Shown here one piece after another: positions 1 through 9,300 of a stretch of 64,000 bases of DNA. The notes under the pieces were generated by a model. It saw only the letters and a list, made by a program, of their open reading frames with translations, did not search any database and was not told where the DNA came from. Numbering within the stretch: position 1 is the first letter of the stretch; each line of letters starts with the position of its first letter. The position numbers and the translations under genes were made by a program. The stretch is from Alkalimonas sp. (GTDB taxonomy: Bacteria > Pseudomonadota > Gammaproteobacteria > Enterobacterales > Alteromonadaceae): contig NZ_JAFIFQ010000001.1 in NCBI RefSeq assembly GCF_020831925.1, positions 150,888-214,887 of the forward strand, read 5' to 3'.

Positions 1-1
1 G

Positions 2-652
2 GATTACCAGCAAGCCTGGGTTGCCATGCCGGCGCTGGCCAATTGGCTGGCGATGCCCGAGGGCATGGTGCATGGTTTTGCTTTTCAGCTCAATGATGTC
101 TTTGCCGCACCCCGAGTAGCCCGTGAGCTTGGCATGCTGTCGATGGAGAATGTTTATGTGCAGGACTGGGTGCGTACTCAGGGGCATTTGTACCAGGATA
201 TTCAAATGGTACGCAGCATCATTTATTTGGTGCTGGCGCTGGTGATCGCGGTAGCTTGTTTTAATATCGTCGCCACTCTGGTGATGGCGGTACGGGAAAA
301 AGAGTCGGATATCGCGATTTTACTGACCATGGGGCTGGCTCCGGGCGCGGTGATCCGTACCTTTATGTGGCTGGGCTGGCTGAATGGCCTGGTGGGCACC
401 AGTATCGGAGCCCTGATTGGCTGGTTGCTCAGTCGTTATATAGAGCCGCTGTTTTATCTGCTCTCCAAAGTGAGCGGCAAAAGCTTCCTCGATCCCAGCA
501 TTTACTTTATTGATTTTGTGCCGTCGGTGTTTTTGTGGCGCGATCTGATCTGGACGGTACTGATAGCGCTGAGTTTAAGTCTGCTAGCTACCTTGTACCC
601 CGCCTGGCGAGCCAGCCGGGTGCAGCCGGCCCGGGTGCTGGGACAGAAGTAA
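2..652 (+). CDS. lolE: Lipoprotein-releasing ABC transporter permease LolE (3' part, truncated by window edge)
   Basis: The open frame enters from the left edge, so only the last ~216 residues are present. LolE is an inner-membrane permease of the LolCDE complex, which releases outer-membrane lipoproteins to LolA. The visible part holds the end of the periplasmic domain and the last three membrane segments (roughly residues 70-95, 115-140 and 178-200 of the fragment). The stretches DIQMVRSIIYL and ACFNIVATLVMAV, followed by a YPAWRAS...PARVL end, are typical of LolE, and FYFIDFxPS-like wording (IYFIDFVPS) favours LolE over LolC. The gene order lolE, DUF2062, comEC, msbA agrees. The N-terminus and lolD cannot be judged. 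Confidence 0.93.
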   Translation, partial: DYQQAWVAMPALANWLAMPEGMVHGFAFQLNDVFAAPRVARELGMLSMENVYVQDWVRTQGHLYQDIQMVRSIIYLVLALVIAVACFNIVATLVMAVREKESDIAILLTMGLAPGAVIRTFMWLGWLNGLVGTSIGALIGWLLSRYIEPLFYLLSKVSGKSFLDPSIYFIDFVPSVFLWRDLIWTVLIALSLSLLATLYPAWRASRVQPARVLGQK

Positions 653-721
653 GTTTTGGTTGGTTTTTCTCCTGAAACAGCATCCATCTGCTGCGTTGGG
701 GCCCGCCTTTCAGAACGAAGA

Positions 722-1243
722 CTACTTAATACCATTGCCATTGCGGCGGTCACGCTGTGCCCGCCGGATTGACAGCACCCAGAGCCAATCAATCAAGAAG
801 TAACCGACAATGCTGGCCGTAGTGCCCATCAGCAAGCACCCCAGCAAAAAGGGCTTACCAATGGTCGCCATACTGCCGACCAACCATTCAATACTGGCTT
901 CAAAGGCAAAAGGCTCCAATGGTGCCGCCAGCACTGCGCTGCCCACCAGGTAGCAAAGATAAAACATCACCGGCATGGTCAATGGGTTGGACAACCAGAC
1001 GCAGCCAACGGCCAGTGGTAAATTCACCCGCATTGGTATGGCGACTGCTGCCGAGGCCACCATTTGAAAGGGCATCGGCATCCAGGCCCAAAATAAACCA
1101 ATAGCTATAGCACCGCGCGCAGAACGGCGGTTTAAATGCCACAGGTTGGCATCGTGCAGCAGGGTGCCGAAAATTTGCAGCGCCTTACTTTGACGAATTA
1201 CCTCTGGATTTGGCAGGTATTTTCGAATAGTCTTCTTTGGCAT
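722..1243 (-). CDS. DUF2062 domain membrane protein
   Basis: This 173-residue protein has the DUF2062 pattern: a basic N-terminus, RxxARGxAIGLFWAWMP near residue 45, then hydrophobic segments with a conserved SNPLTMPVMFY motif near residue 85. Three or four membrane segments are likely. The family is common next to lol/comEC genes in gammaproteobacteria, and its biochemical role is not established. The gene is divergent from comEC with only 25 bp between the two start codons, so each promoter must overlap the other gene's 5' end. It converges on lolE, leaving a 69-bp gap without an obvious strong terminator. Confidence 0.85.
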   Translation of the reverse strand: MPKKTIRKYLPNPEVIRQSKALQIFGTLLHDANLWHLNRRSARGAIAIGLFWAWMPMPFQMVASAAVAIPMRVNLPLAVGCVWLSNPLTMPVMFYLCYLVGSAVLAAPLEPFAFEASIEWLVGSMATIGKPFLLGCLLMGTTASIVGYFLIDWLWVLSIRRAQRDRRNGNGIK

Positions 1244-1268
1244 TACAACTCATTTACTCAAAGTAAAC

Positions 1269-3521
1269 ATGATAGCACTTGGGCTGGGGGTACTGCTTGG
1301 TTGCATATTGTCGCTATTTTTACCGGCAGTGCCACCTTTTTTTGTGCTTTGGTTGCTGCTTGTCAGTGTAGCATTTTTCAGCTGGCGTCGCTGCTGGTTT
1401 TGTGTTGGTTTGGCGCTGTATCTTCTCAGTTGGCATTGGGCACTGATTAGTCATCAACAAGCGATGACAGCTTTACTGCAGACACCTGTTAGCATGCTGG
1501 AAGGCCGGATCACTTCTATCCCCCGACATTTTGAGCGTTCAAGTCAGTTTGAGCTCACCCTCTTGCAAGGTCCTGCCGCAGGTTACAAAGTCCGGGTGCA
1601 TTGGTTTCAACCCAAAGAACCCTTGTATGCCGGTCAGATCTGGCAGTTGCCGGTAAATCTAAGTGCCATTCAGGACCAGGCCAGTCGTGACGGTTTTTCT
1701 GCCGTGCGTCATGCACTGGTGCAACAGCAGCTGGCTCAGGCCAGCGTACGTAGCGATCAGCCGGCGGCGCTGCTGGGGAATCAACCACAGCTGCGTCAGC
1801 ACGCTTTTGTGGCCTTGCAACAAGCCACAGATGCCCTGTCCAGTCAATCGTTGTTGCTGGCGCTGACACTGGGTGAGCGCCAGTTTTCGGCAACCGAGTG
1901 GCAGGGACTGCGCCATGCTGCCCTGGGGCATTTGCTGGCGATCTCTGGCTTGCATATCGGTTTAGTATTTGGCTGGTGTTGTTATCTGTTGCTGCCACTT
2001 CGCTTACTTGGCTTGCCACCGCGCTGGCAACACCGGGTAAAGCTAGTGCTGGCACTGGCTGCTGCAGCGACTTATGCCTGGCTGGCAGGTTTTGCCATTC
2101 CCACGGTGCGGGCACTGCTTGGCTTGTGCCTGCTGGTACTTTACAGCTGGCACTGGCAGCGCTTAAGTTATCATCGTTTCTGGTTGTTGTTAGTCGCGCT
2201 GTTATTGCTGATTCAGCCACTATGGAGCTTAACCCCTGGGTTTTGGTTATCGGTGGGTGCCGTCGGGCTGATTTTTATCTTCTTATGGCGCTTTCCCGCT
2301 CAGGGGATAGGTTGGTTAGCCAAGCTCAAGCGGCTGTTTGGTTTTCACTTGTTTCTTACGCTGTGCATGATGCCCTTTACGGTGTTGTTTTTTGGTGGCA
2401 TCTCTTTGCTGGCACTGTTGTCAAATCTGCTGTTTGTGCCCTGGTGCTCCTTATTGGCGATCCCGGTATTACTGGTCACCGCCTGTCTGCAGGCACTGCA
2501 ACCAGGGTGGGCCGCCTGGCTTTGGCCCTTGGTGGATGGGCTGTTTGCACCGCTGCTTTGGTGGTTGGAATTAGCTGCCTCAAATCACGAATTGTGGTGG
2601 CGAATACCAGAACTGCCTTGGACCCAGTTGCTGGTGATGTCGGTTAGTTTGCTTTTGTTGGTGTTACTGCGTCAGCGGTTGATGCTGCTATTTGCCATGT
2701 TAAGCTGCCTCCCCGCCTGGTATCTGCTGCAACAGCAGCCAGACTGGCGTTTGCATCTGCTGGATGTCGGGCAAGGTCAGGCGGTATTGGTGCAGCATCG
2801 TCAGCATGGCCTTTTGTACAATGCTGGCCCAGGCTGGGCCCATGGCAGTGCCACCGAACAGCTGGTATTGCCTTATTTGCAACAGGTTGGGGTCAAAGTG
2901 CTGCATTATTTGGTGTTAAGCCATGAACATGCAGAGGTGCTGGGACACTGGCCGCTACTGCGGCAGCATTACCCGGCGGTGCAGGTGGTAACCGATGTAC
3001 CAACAGCGCATGCTTCGTTGCCTTGTGCCAGCTTATCGCAGCAGTTTTTTGATGCTGAATTAGTGGTATTGCAGGATTGGAGTCAGCATGGCAGCGAGCG
3101 GCGTGCTTCCTGTGTACTATGGCTGCATATTTCTGGCTGGCGTATTTTGCTGCCAGGTGCCATGCAGCCGGCTGATGAAATGCATTTGTTGCAAGCCTAT
3201 CCGGATTTACGGGCAGATGTTGTGTTGTTAGCGCGATCTGGCCACAATCAGAGCTCCAGCCTGGATTATCTGCAGCAGCTGCAACCAAAACTGGCGCTAA
3301 GTAGTCATGCGCACTCGAATCGGGTACAGCGGCCCGCCTCTGTGGTGCGGGCGCGATTGGAGGCACTGCAAATCCCGCTGCTGAGTACCGCCGAGCAGGG
3401 CACGATTCAGATAGCCATTGCCCATGATTCTGTGCAAATATATAGCAAACGCGCTCGCCGGGTACCGTTTTGGCTGGATTCTGTACAGCCAGAGGCTGTG
3501 CCGGTGCCTGTTAGGCGCTAG
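1269..3521 (+). CDS. comEC: DNA internalization-related competence protein ComEC/Rec2
   Basis: The 750-residue length and architecture match ComEC, the inner-membrane channel for transforming DNA. It has an N-terminal hydrophobic pair and a DUF4131-like region, a long multi-pass Competence domain (about residues 190-490, with HLLAISGLHIGL near 220), and a C-terminal metallo-beta-lactamase-like domain starting at LLDVGQGQAVLV near 500. The metal-site motifs in that last domain are eroded: LYNAG replaces LYDTG, SHEHAEVLGH replaces the usual SHxDxDHxGG, and SGHNQS replaces GHHGS. Translocation may remain while the nuclease-like activity is doubtful. msbA follows 26 bp downstream, as in the E. 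coli ycaI-msbA order. Confidence 0.9.
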   Translation: MIALGLGVLLGCILSLFLPAVPPFFVLWLLLVSVAFFSWRRCWFCVGLALYLLSWHWALISHQQAMTALLQTPVSMLEGRITSIPRHFERSSQFELTLLQGPAAGYKVRVHWFQPKEPLYAGQIWQLPVNLSAIQDQASRDGFSAVRHALVQQQLAQASVRSDQPAALLGNQPQLRQHAFVALQQATDALSSQSLLLALTLGERQFSATEWQGLRHAALGHLLAISGLHIGLVFGWCCYLLLPLRLLGLPPRWQHRVKLVLALAAAATYAWLAGFAIPTVRALLGLCLLVLYSWHWQRLSYHRFWLLLVALLLLIQPLWSLTPGFWLSVGAVGLIFIFLWRFPAQGIGWLAKLKRLFGFHLFLTLCMMPFTVLFFGGISLLALLSNLLFVPWCSLLAIPVLLVTACLQALQPGWAAWLWPLVDGLFAPLLWWLELAASNHELWWRIPELPWTQLLVMSVSLLLLVLLRQRLMLLFAMLSCLPAWYLLQQQPDWRLHLLDVGQGQAVLVQHRQHGLLYNAGPGWAHGSATEQLVLPYLQQVGVKVLHYLVLSHEHAEVLGHWPLLRQHYPAVQVVTDVPTAHASLPCASLSQQFFDAELVVLQDWSQHGSERRASCVLWLHISGWRILLPGAMQPADEMHLLQAYPDLRADVVLLARSGHNQSSSLDYLQQLQPKLALSSHAHSNRVQRPASVVRARLEALQIPLLSTAEQGTIQIAIAHDSVQIYSKRARRVPFWLDSVQPEAVPVPVRR

Positions 3522-3547
3522 AATGAGCAGAACAATAAGACAGGATC

Positions 3548-5308
3548 ATGAATTTGCATATCAGTGATGTTTCAAACAAAACGTCCAGGCGTTTGCTTGG
3601 CTACTTAAAGCCCTATCGTCTTGGTTTTGTGGTCGCTATTTTAAGTATGATTGGCTATGCATCGGTGGATGTTACCTTTATCTCGCAAGTAAAAAACTTT
3701 ATTGACGAGGGGATCGATGGCAAAAATCCTGACTTTTTAAAGTATGCTCCCTTGTTTGTCGTTGTTATGTTTATCTTCAGGGGAATTTTCCACTTTTTAG
3801 CCAGTTACTGCTTAAGTTGGGTAGGTACACATATCGTCAAAGATATGCGGCAGCAACTGTTCGAGCATATGATGCGCTTACCGGTGTCCTTTCACGATAA
3901 ACACTCGACCGGCGACTTGATCTCGAAAATCACCTACGAAACTGAGCAGCTTAAACAAACAACCAATAAAGCCCTGATTGTGTTGATTCGTGATGGCGCC
4001 ACCGTATTCGGCTTGATAGCACTCATGTTCTGGAATAGCTGGCAATTATCATTGATTTTCTTAGTGATAGCGCCGGTAATCGCGATCACGGTTAAGTCGG
4101 TTTCAAAACGCTTCAGAAAGATAAGCCATAACATCAATACCGCTATGGGGCAGGTGACGACTTGTTCAGAGCAAATGCTGAATGGTCACAAGGTGATTTT
4201 GTCGTTTGGTGGGCAGGAGATTGAGCAAAAAAGATTCGACAAGGTCAACAATACGACCCGGCAACAAGATGTAAAAATGGAAGCCGCCAGAGCGATCAGC
4301 ACCGGCGTTGTGCAGTTGATTGCGTCGTTTGCCTTGGCATTTGTTATCTTCCTGGCAAGTCAGCCTGCCATGTTGGAGAGCCTGACTGCAGGTAAGTTTG
4401 CTACCATCATTACTTCGATGGCCCTGTTATTGCGGCCATTAAAGCAACTGACTACCGTTAACGGTGATTTCCAGCGTGGCCTGACGGCTGCTGCCAGTAT
4501 CTTCAAAATAATGGATCAACTTCCAGAGCAAGATACCGGCAATAAAGTGCTGGGGCGGATCTCCGGCCATATTCGGTTTGACCATGTCGATTTCAGTTAC
4601 CCCGGCCATGAAGAGAAACAGGTGCTTAAAGATATCAGCTTTGAGGTGCAGCCTGGTGAAACCCTGGCCTTGGTAGGGCGTTCTGGCAGTGGTAAAACCA
4701 CCATTTCAAGTTTGCTGCCGCGTTTCTACGAAATTGAAAAAGGGCGCATCCTGCTGGACGATATTTCCATTAAAAGCTGTACTTTAAGCTCGTTGCGGGC
4801 GCAGATGGCGATTGTCTCGCAACACGTGACCCTGTTTAATGACAGCATCGCCAACAATATTATGTATGGTCTACCTGAGCCTGTTAGTGAAGAGCGTCTG
4901 CTGGATGTGGTGGAAAAAGCTCATGTGATGGAGTTTGCCAGCCAGATGAAAGATGGCCTCAATACCATGATAGGGGAGAATGGGGTTTCGCTGAGTGGGG
5001 GCCAGCGTCAGCGCATTGCCATTGCCCGCGCTCTGTTACGGCAGGCACCGATTTTGATCCTGGATGAGGCTACCTCGGCACTGGATACAGAGTCGGAGCG
5101 AAAAATTCAGGCGGCACTGGATGAGTTACTCAAAGGCCGCACCAATATTGTCATCGCCCACCGTTTATCCACCATTGAAAATGCTGATCATATTCTTGTG
5201 ATGGAGCAAGGGCAAATTATTGAGCGTGGTAATCATCAGAGTTTGCTGGCTAAAGATGGTGCCTATGCCCAGCTTTACAAGATGCAGTTTGGCTCCAAAC
5301 CAGCATGA
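3548..5308 (+). CDS. msbA: Lipid A export ATP-binding/permease protein MsbA
   Basis: MsbA is a homodimeric ABC half-transporter that flips core-lipid A across the inner membrane. The 586-residue length is normal. Six membrane segments fill the first ~310 residues, followed by the nucleotide-binding domain: Walker A GRSGSGKTT near 376-384, signature LSGGQRQR near 481, Walker B ILILDEATSALD near 502 and H-loop IAHRLS near 536. The start is preceded by an AGGA core. Its stop overlaps the lpxK start by 4 bp (ATGA), indicating translational coupling with the next lipid A gene. Coupling to lpxK supports MsbA over other ABC exporters. Confidence 0.96.
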   Translation: MNLHISDVSNKTSRRLLGYLKPYRLGFVVAILSMIGYASVDVTFISQVKNFIDEGIDGKNPDFLKYAPLFVVVMFIFRGIFHFLASYCLSWVGTHIVKDMRQQLFEHMMRLPVSFHDKHSTGDLISKITYETEQLKQTTNKALIVLIRDGATVFGLIALMFWNSWQLSLIFLVIAPVIAITVKSVSKRFRKISHNINTAMGQVTTCSEQMLNGHKVILSFGGQEIEQKRFDKVNNTTRQQDVKMEAARAISTGVVQLIASFALAFVIFLASQPAMLESLTAGKFATIITSMALLLRPLKQLTTVNGDFQRGLTAAASIFKIMDQLPEQDTGNKVLGRISGHIRFDHVDFSYPGHEEKQVLKDISFEVQPGETLALVGRSGSGKTTISSLLPRFYEIEKGRILLDDISIKSCTLSSLRAQMAIVSQHVTLFNDSIANNIMYGLPEPVSEERLLDVVEKAHVMEFASQMKDGLNTMIGENGVSLSGGQRQRIAIARALLRQAPILILDEATSALDTESERKIQAALDELLKGRTNIVIAHRLSTIENADHILVMEQGQIIERGNHQSLLAKDGAYAQLYKMQFGSKPA

Positions 5309-6267
5309 ATGCACTGGAACGCGGCTGGTACCAAAAAGCCTGGTGGTGTTGGCTGCTTTGGCCTCTTAGCTGGCTGTTTGCTGCCATTACCGCTACTCGG
5401 CGGAGTGCATTCAGGCGAGGCTGGCTGAGCAGTGAAGCGCTGGCGGTTCCGGTGATCGTGGTGGGGAACATCAGTGTCGGTGGTACCGGCAAAACCCCTT
5501 TTACGCTTTGGCTTTGCCGTTGGTTGCAACAGCAAGGCTATAAGCCCGGTATTATTAGCCGTGGCTATGGTGCTGATATTCGCCAACCTACCCTGGTGCA
5601 GCCTGCAGCCGATGCCAAAGACGTCGGCGATGAGCCTTTACTGTTGGCCCAACGCTCAGGCTGCCCGGTGGTGGTGTGTCCGGATCGGGTGGCTGCTGGC
5701 CGTTATTTATTGGCACATCATGACTGCGATTTGATCATCAGTGATGATGGCCTGCAGCATTATAAGTTGCAGCGCAGTCTGGAAATTGTGCTGATCGATG
5801 GTCAGCGCGGCCTTGGCAATGGTTTATTGTTGCCTGCCGGCCCTTTGCGTGAGCCAGTAAGTCGCTTACAGCAGGTTGACTTGGTGATAGCCAACAGTGG
5901 GCCCCATGCACTGGCAGCGGGCCAGATGCAGTTGCAGGTAAGCTCGGCCACAGCCTTATTGGATCAGCAGCCATTGGCTGCCAGTGCCGTTCACTTGCTG
6001 GCAGCAATTGGTAACCCGGCTCGCTTTGAATTGACGGCTAAAGCGGCTGGATATCAGGTATTGGAGCGCTTTTTTTACCCGGACCACCATGCCTTTACCG
6101 AGCAGGAGCTGGCCGATTTACCTGTGCCTCTTCTCATGACGGAAAAGGATGCGGTAAAATGCCGTTCCTTTGCCAGAACCGGCTGGTATCAGTTGCAGGT
6201 AGAAGCGCTACCCGATCCTGGCATTGAACAAAAATTATCCGCCTTGCTGGCGGACTTACGGAGCTAG
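5305..6267 (+). CDS. lpxK: Tetraacyldisaccharide 4'-kinase LpxK
   Basis: LpxK phosphorylates the 4' position of the lipid A disaccharide on the cytoplasmic face of the inner membrane. The protein has 320 residues, close to the family length. An N-terminal membrane-associated helix (about 12-30) precedes the P-loop [13 protein letters not shown] near residues 51-63. A conserved SDDGLQHY motif near residue 148 and the GPLREP motif near 189 are also visible. It overlaps msbA by 4 bp and is followed after 1 bp by the Trm112-like gene, so msbA-lpxK-Trm112-kdsB reads as one operon for lipid A and Kdo. Confidence 0.95.
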   Translation: MNALERGWYQKAWWCWLLWPLSWLFAAITATRRSAFRRGWLSSEALAVPVIVVGNISVGGTGKTPFTLWLCRWLQQQGYKPGIISRGYGADIRQPTLVQPAADAKDVGDEPLLLAQRSGCPVVVCPDRVAAGRYLLAHHDCDLIISDDGLQHYKLQRSLEIVLIDGQRGLGNGLLLPAGPLREPVSRLQQVDLVIANSGPHALAAGQMQLQVSSATALLDQQPLAASAVHLLAAIGNPARFELTAKAAGYQVLERFFYPDHHAFTEQELADLPVPLLMTEKDAVKCRSFARTGWYQLQVEALPDPGIEQKLSALLADLRS

Positions 6268-6268
6268 T

Positions 6269-6469
6269 ATGAGCTTACCCGTTGCATTAACCGAAATTCT
6301 GGCTTGCCCGTTGTGTAAGGGCAAACTGAAGTACTCTGCTAAACAGAGTGAATTGATTTGTACCTTCGATAAGCTGGCTTTTAAGGTGCACGATGGTGTC
6401 CCGGTAATGCTGGAATCGGAAGCCCGCTCTTTGACCGCGGAGGAAACTCAGTCATGGACTTCATCGTAG
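6269..6469 (+). CDS. Trm112 family small zinc-ribbon-like protein (YcaR type)
   Basis: This short 66-residue protein lies between lpxK and kdsB. The start [10 protein letters not shown] was chosen because it sits 1 bp after the lpxK stop and gives the usual YcaR length; an in-frame ATG farther upstream would add lpxK-overlapping residues. The sequence [14 protein letters not shown] followed by [11 protein letters not shown] and DGVPVML is the YcaR/Trm112 pattern, with CPLC and a third cysteine visible. The molecular role of bacterial YcaR is uncertain; eukaryotic Trm112 activates methyltransferases. It overlaps kdsB by 16 bp. Confidence 0.9.
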   Translation: MSLPVALTEILACPLCKGKLKYSAKQSELICTFDKLAFKVHDGVPVMLESEARSLTAEETQSWTSS

Positions 6470-7209
6470 TTATTCCTGCCCGCTATGCCAGCAGTCGTTT
6501 GCCGGGAAAACCTTTAGCAGACATTGGCGGTATGCCGATGGTTGAGCGGGTCTATCGTCAGGCTTTAGCCAGTGGAGCCAGCCGGGTGGTGGTAGCCACT
6601 GATGATCAGCGCGTGGCCGATGTGGTGCAGGGGTTTGCCGGGGAAGTCTGTTTAACTCGAGCAGAGCACAACTCCGGAACAGAGCGCTTGGCCGAGGTGG
6701 TGGAGCTGCTTGGCCTCTCGGATGATGCTGTGGTGGTGAATGTACAGGGTGATGAACCCTTTATTCCGCCTGGCATTATTAATCAGGTTGCCACCAATCT
6801 GGCCAATCAACACTTGGCTGAGATGGCTACATTGGCGGTGGCTCTTGATGATGCAGCGGACATCAGCAATTCGAATACGGTAAAAGTGGTGTGCGATCAG
6901 CAAGGCTATGCCTTGTACTTTAGCCGTTCAGCCATTCCTTACGATCGGGATGGTCAGTTTAGTTCGCAGTTGGCACTGCATTATCGCCGCCATATTGGTA
7001 TCTATGCCTATCGGGCTGGTTTCATACGGCGCTACGTTGCCTGGCCTATGTCGGTACTGGAGCAAATAGAATCGCTGGAGCAGTTGCGCGTGCTGTGGCA
7101 AGGCGAAAAGATCCATGTTGCCACCGCACTGCAAAAACCTCCGCATGGGGTAGATACAGAGGCAGATCTGGCGGCAGCCAGAGCTTATTGCCAGCAACTC
7201 GATGACTGA
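6454..7209 (+). CDS. kdsB: 3-deoxy-manno-octulosonate cytidylyltransferase (CMP-Kdo synthetase)
   Basis: KdsB activates Kdo as CMP-Kdo for transfer to lipid A. The 251-residue protein begins with the nucleotidyltransferase signature [17 protein letters not shown], then [10 protein letters not shown] near residue 45, VNVQGDEPF near 93-101 and HxGIYAYR near 182. The ATG at 6454 has a GGAGG ribosome site about 10 bp upstream, inside the Trm112-like gene, and the two genes overlap by 16 bp. The stop overlaps the next gene by 8 bp, so this is a tightly coupled run. Confidence 0.96.
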   Translation: MDFIVVIPARYASSRLPGKPLADIGGMPMVERVYRQALASGASRVVVATDDQRVADVVQGFAGEVCLTRAEHNSGTERLAEVVELLGLSDDAVVVNVQGDEPFIPPGIINQVATNLANQHLAEMATLAVALDDAADISNSNTVKVVCDQQGYALYFSRSAIPYDRDGQFSSQLALHYRRHIGIYAYRAGFIRRYVAWPMSVLEQIESLEQLRVLWQGEKIHVATALQKPPHGVDTEADLAAARAYCQQLDD

Positions 7210-7927
7210 ACGTTTTCAGATCATTGCCAATCATGCCGATTGGTTGGCTCTGCATAAGCCTGCGGGCGTAAGTTTTCACTCGGAATCTGAGGCGGGGTTT
7301 GTGGTGCAGGCAGAACAGCAACTTGGCCTCAAGCTCTACCCGGTACACCGACTGGATAAACTCACCTCGGGTGTACTGTTACTGGCAAAATCCTCGCAGG
7401 CAGCCGCTTCGTTTGCAGAAAAATTCCGCCAGCAGCAAATGGAAAAATATTACCTGGCCCTGAGTGATCGCAAGCCTAAACGCAAACAGGGGTGGGTGAA
7501 AGGCGATATGACCAAAGCCCGTCGCGGTGCCTGGAAATTGCTGGCTAGTCAGCAGCAGCCTGCGGTGACTTACTTTATCAGTCAAGGTTTGGCCGAACAG
7601 CAAGCGGACGCGCCTGTGGTACGAGCTTTTTTACTGAAACCCTGGACGGGGAAGACGCATCAAATTCGAGTGGCACTGAAAAGCCTTGGCAGCCCTATCC
7701 TTGGAGATACGCTCTATGGTGGCAGCCAGGCAGATCGTGCTTATCTGCATGCCTATGCCCTTTGTTTTGACTGGCATGGTCAGCGCATTCAGCTACACTG
7801 TGCTCCGCAAACAGGGGACGGTTTTATGCGCTTACAGCAAGAGTTGGCTTCACTTTGGCCTTCCCCCTGGCAATTAAACTGGCCATCCTGGCAACAACCG
7901 ACAGAGAATAACGATAGTGGTGCCTAA
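7202..7927 (+). CDS. RluA-family pseudouridine synthase (TIGR01621-like)
   Basis: The 241-residue protein is a single catalytic domain of the RluA pseudouridine synthase family, without an S4 domain. The catalytic aspartate lies in [16 protein letters not shown] (Asp52). The C-terminal motif [25 protein letters not shown] is split here into its recognised blocks: [11 protein letters not shown] near 147 and [12 protein letters not shown] near 162. These enzymes isomerise uridine in rRNA or tRNA, and the exact target cannot be read from sequence. It overlaps kdsB by 8 bp and the next frame by up to 11 bp. Confidence 0.85.
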   Translation: MTERFQIIANHADWLALHKPAGVSFHSESEAGFVVQAEQQLGLKLYPVHRLDKLTSGVLLLAKSSQAAASFAEKFRQQQMEKYYLALSDRKPKRKQGWVKGDMTKARRGAWKLLASQQQPAVTYFISQGLAEQQADAPVVRAFLLKPWTGKTHQIRVALKSLGSPILGDTLYGGSQADRAYLHAYALCFDWHGQRIQLHCAPQTGDGFMRLQQELASLWPSPWQLNWPSWQQPTENNDSGA

Positions 7928-8756
7928 AGACGTGATGCATAGTGAACAGCAGACAGGTATCAGGGTACCTGAAATTCGGGATGAACAACGCTTTGCCGGC
8001 ATTGCCCGTTTGTATGGCAAACAGGCGCTGTTGCATTTTCAGCAAGCCCATGTCGCCGTTGTTGGTATTGGTGGGGTTGGCAGCTGGGCGGCGGAAGCTC
8101 TGGTGCGATCGGGCATTGGTCGTATTACCCTGATTGACCTAGATGATATTTGTGTCAGCAATACCAACCGCCAACTGCATACCAGCAGTGCTACCATAGG
8201 CCGTGATAAGGTCGAGGTAATGGCTGAACGCCTTCGGGCTATCTGGCCTGATTGCCAGGTCCATGAAGTATCGGACTTCGTTACAAAGGACAATCTGTTT
8301 GAGCTGATTACGCCGGATTTGGACTATGTGGTCGATGCCATTGACTCAGTCGCTGCAAAAGTAGCTTTGTTGGCCCATTGCAAGCGGCAAAAAATCCCAG
8401 TGATTTGTACGGGTGGCGCTGGTGGTCAAACCGATCCAACCCAGATCACCATTGCTGATTTAACCCAAACCAGCAATGACCCACTGCTGGCCAAGGTGCG
8501 CAATACGCTGCGCCGGGATTACCATTACAGCCGTAATCCAAAACGGCGCTTTGGCATTGATTGTGTGTATTCGACCGAGCAACTGAAATACCCCCAGCCG
8601 GATGGCACGGTTTGTCAGCAAAAGCAAACCGCAGACGGCCCAATGCGGCTCGACTGCAGTGGTGGCTTCGGTGCTGTCACTGTGGTCACCGCCAGCTTTG
8701 GCATGGCGGCTGTTGCTCGCTTGCTGCAAAAGCTGGCCAAAAAAGCGTTAGCTTGA
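7917..8756 (+). CDS. tcdA: tRNA threonylcarbamoyladenosine dehydratase (TcdA/CsdL)
   Basis: TcdA cyclises t6A to ct6A at position 37 of ANN-decoding tRNAs, using ATP. The Rossmann nucleotide site VVGIGGVGSWAAEALVRSG and the following LIDLDDICVSNTNRQ are E1/MoeB-like and match CsdL. The protein ends in a hydrophobic helix. Length is 279 residues from the GTG at 7917, or 273 from the ATG at 7935; neither has a strong ribosome site, and the ATG start gives an N-terminus closer to E. coli CsdL. It converges on the csdE-like gene with a 9-bp overlap, and csdE-csdL proximity is a known arrangement. Confidence 0.92.
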   Translation: MVPKDVMHSEQQTGIRVPEIRDEQRFAGIARLYGKQALLHFQQAHVAVVGIGGVGSWAAEALVRSGIGRITLIDLDDICVSNTNRQLHTSSATIGRDKVEVMAERLRAIWPDCQVHEVSDFVTKDNLFELITPDLDYVVDAIDSVAAKVALLAHCKRQKIPVICTGGAGGQTDPTQITIADLTQTSNDPLLAKVRNTLRRDYHYSRNPKRRFGIDCVYSTEQLKYPQPDGTVCQQKQTADGPMRLDCSGGFGAVTVVTASFGMAAVARLLQKLAKKALA

Positions 8757-9197
8757 CTGTATCGTCTTTAACCGTTGAATGACGGCTGTTAAACCACGGG
8801 CCCGGGATTGGCTTAGATGTTGTGTCAAATGCAAGCGTTGCAGGCATTGCTCCAGTTTGGTGTTCTTAAGATCTGCCGTTGACATACCATTGATTTGACA
8901 TAATAAAACAGCGAGCAAGGCTTTCACAATGCGGGCATCGGATTCAAATAAAAAGTAGTGTTTATCAGTGGCACCATCGTGGTAATGCATAAGCCAGGCT
9001 CGGCTCTCGCAGCCATCAATCAACGCACTGTTTGGCCGGTGTTCTTCTGGAATTGCAGGCAATTGTTTAGCCAATTGCATCAGACGGCGATAGCGTTCTT
9101 GCCAATGGCCTTGTTGTGCCAGTTCGGGGAGTGATTGCTCCACCTGCCGGAGGGCTTCAGCGGTGAGGTCAATGGTACTGGCAAGACGGAAAAGCAT
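8748..9197 (-). CDS. csdE: SufE/CsdE-family sulfur acceptor protein
   Basis: This 149-residue protein accepts persulfide sulfur from a cysteine desulfurase. The active cysteine sits in LIDGCESRAW (Cys63), the conserved GCxSxxW region, and the flanking helices (RYRRLMQLAKQLP and a C-terminal RARGLTAVIQRL) fit SufE/CsdE. In E. coli CsdE works with CsdA and genetically with CsdL, which here is the convergent neighbour. No csdA or suf operon is visible in the window, so CsdE versus SufE is assigned from that neighbour only. Confidence 0.85.
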   Translation of the reverse strand: MLFRLASTIDLTAEALRQVEQSLPELAQQGHWQERYRRLMQLAKQLPAIPEEHRPNSALIDGCESRAWLMHYHDGATDKHYFLFESDARIVKALLAVLLCQINGMSTADLKNTKLEQCLQRLHLTQHLSQSRARGLTAVIQRLKTIQSS

Positions 9198-9260
9198 GAC
9201 AACTCCGAGTCATTCACTGTGCAGTGCAATAGTCTATGCTAATACGCACTAAAAGTAAAA

Positions 9261-9280
9261 AAGCGACCCGGAGGTCGCTT
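9261..9280 (-). terminator. Rho-independent terminator after gltA
   Basis: A perfect 8-bp stem (AAGCGACC / GGTCGCTT) with a CGGA tetraloop lies 20 bp past the gltA stop. Reading on the minus strand it is followed by TTTTACTTTT. On the plus strand it is followed by AATTTTT, so it may work in both directions, although no plus-strand gene needs it. Confidence 0.85.
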
Positions 9281-9300
9281 AATTTTTGCTAAACAGAATG

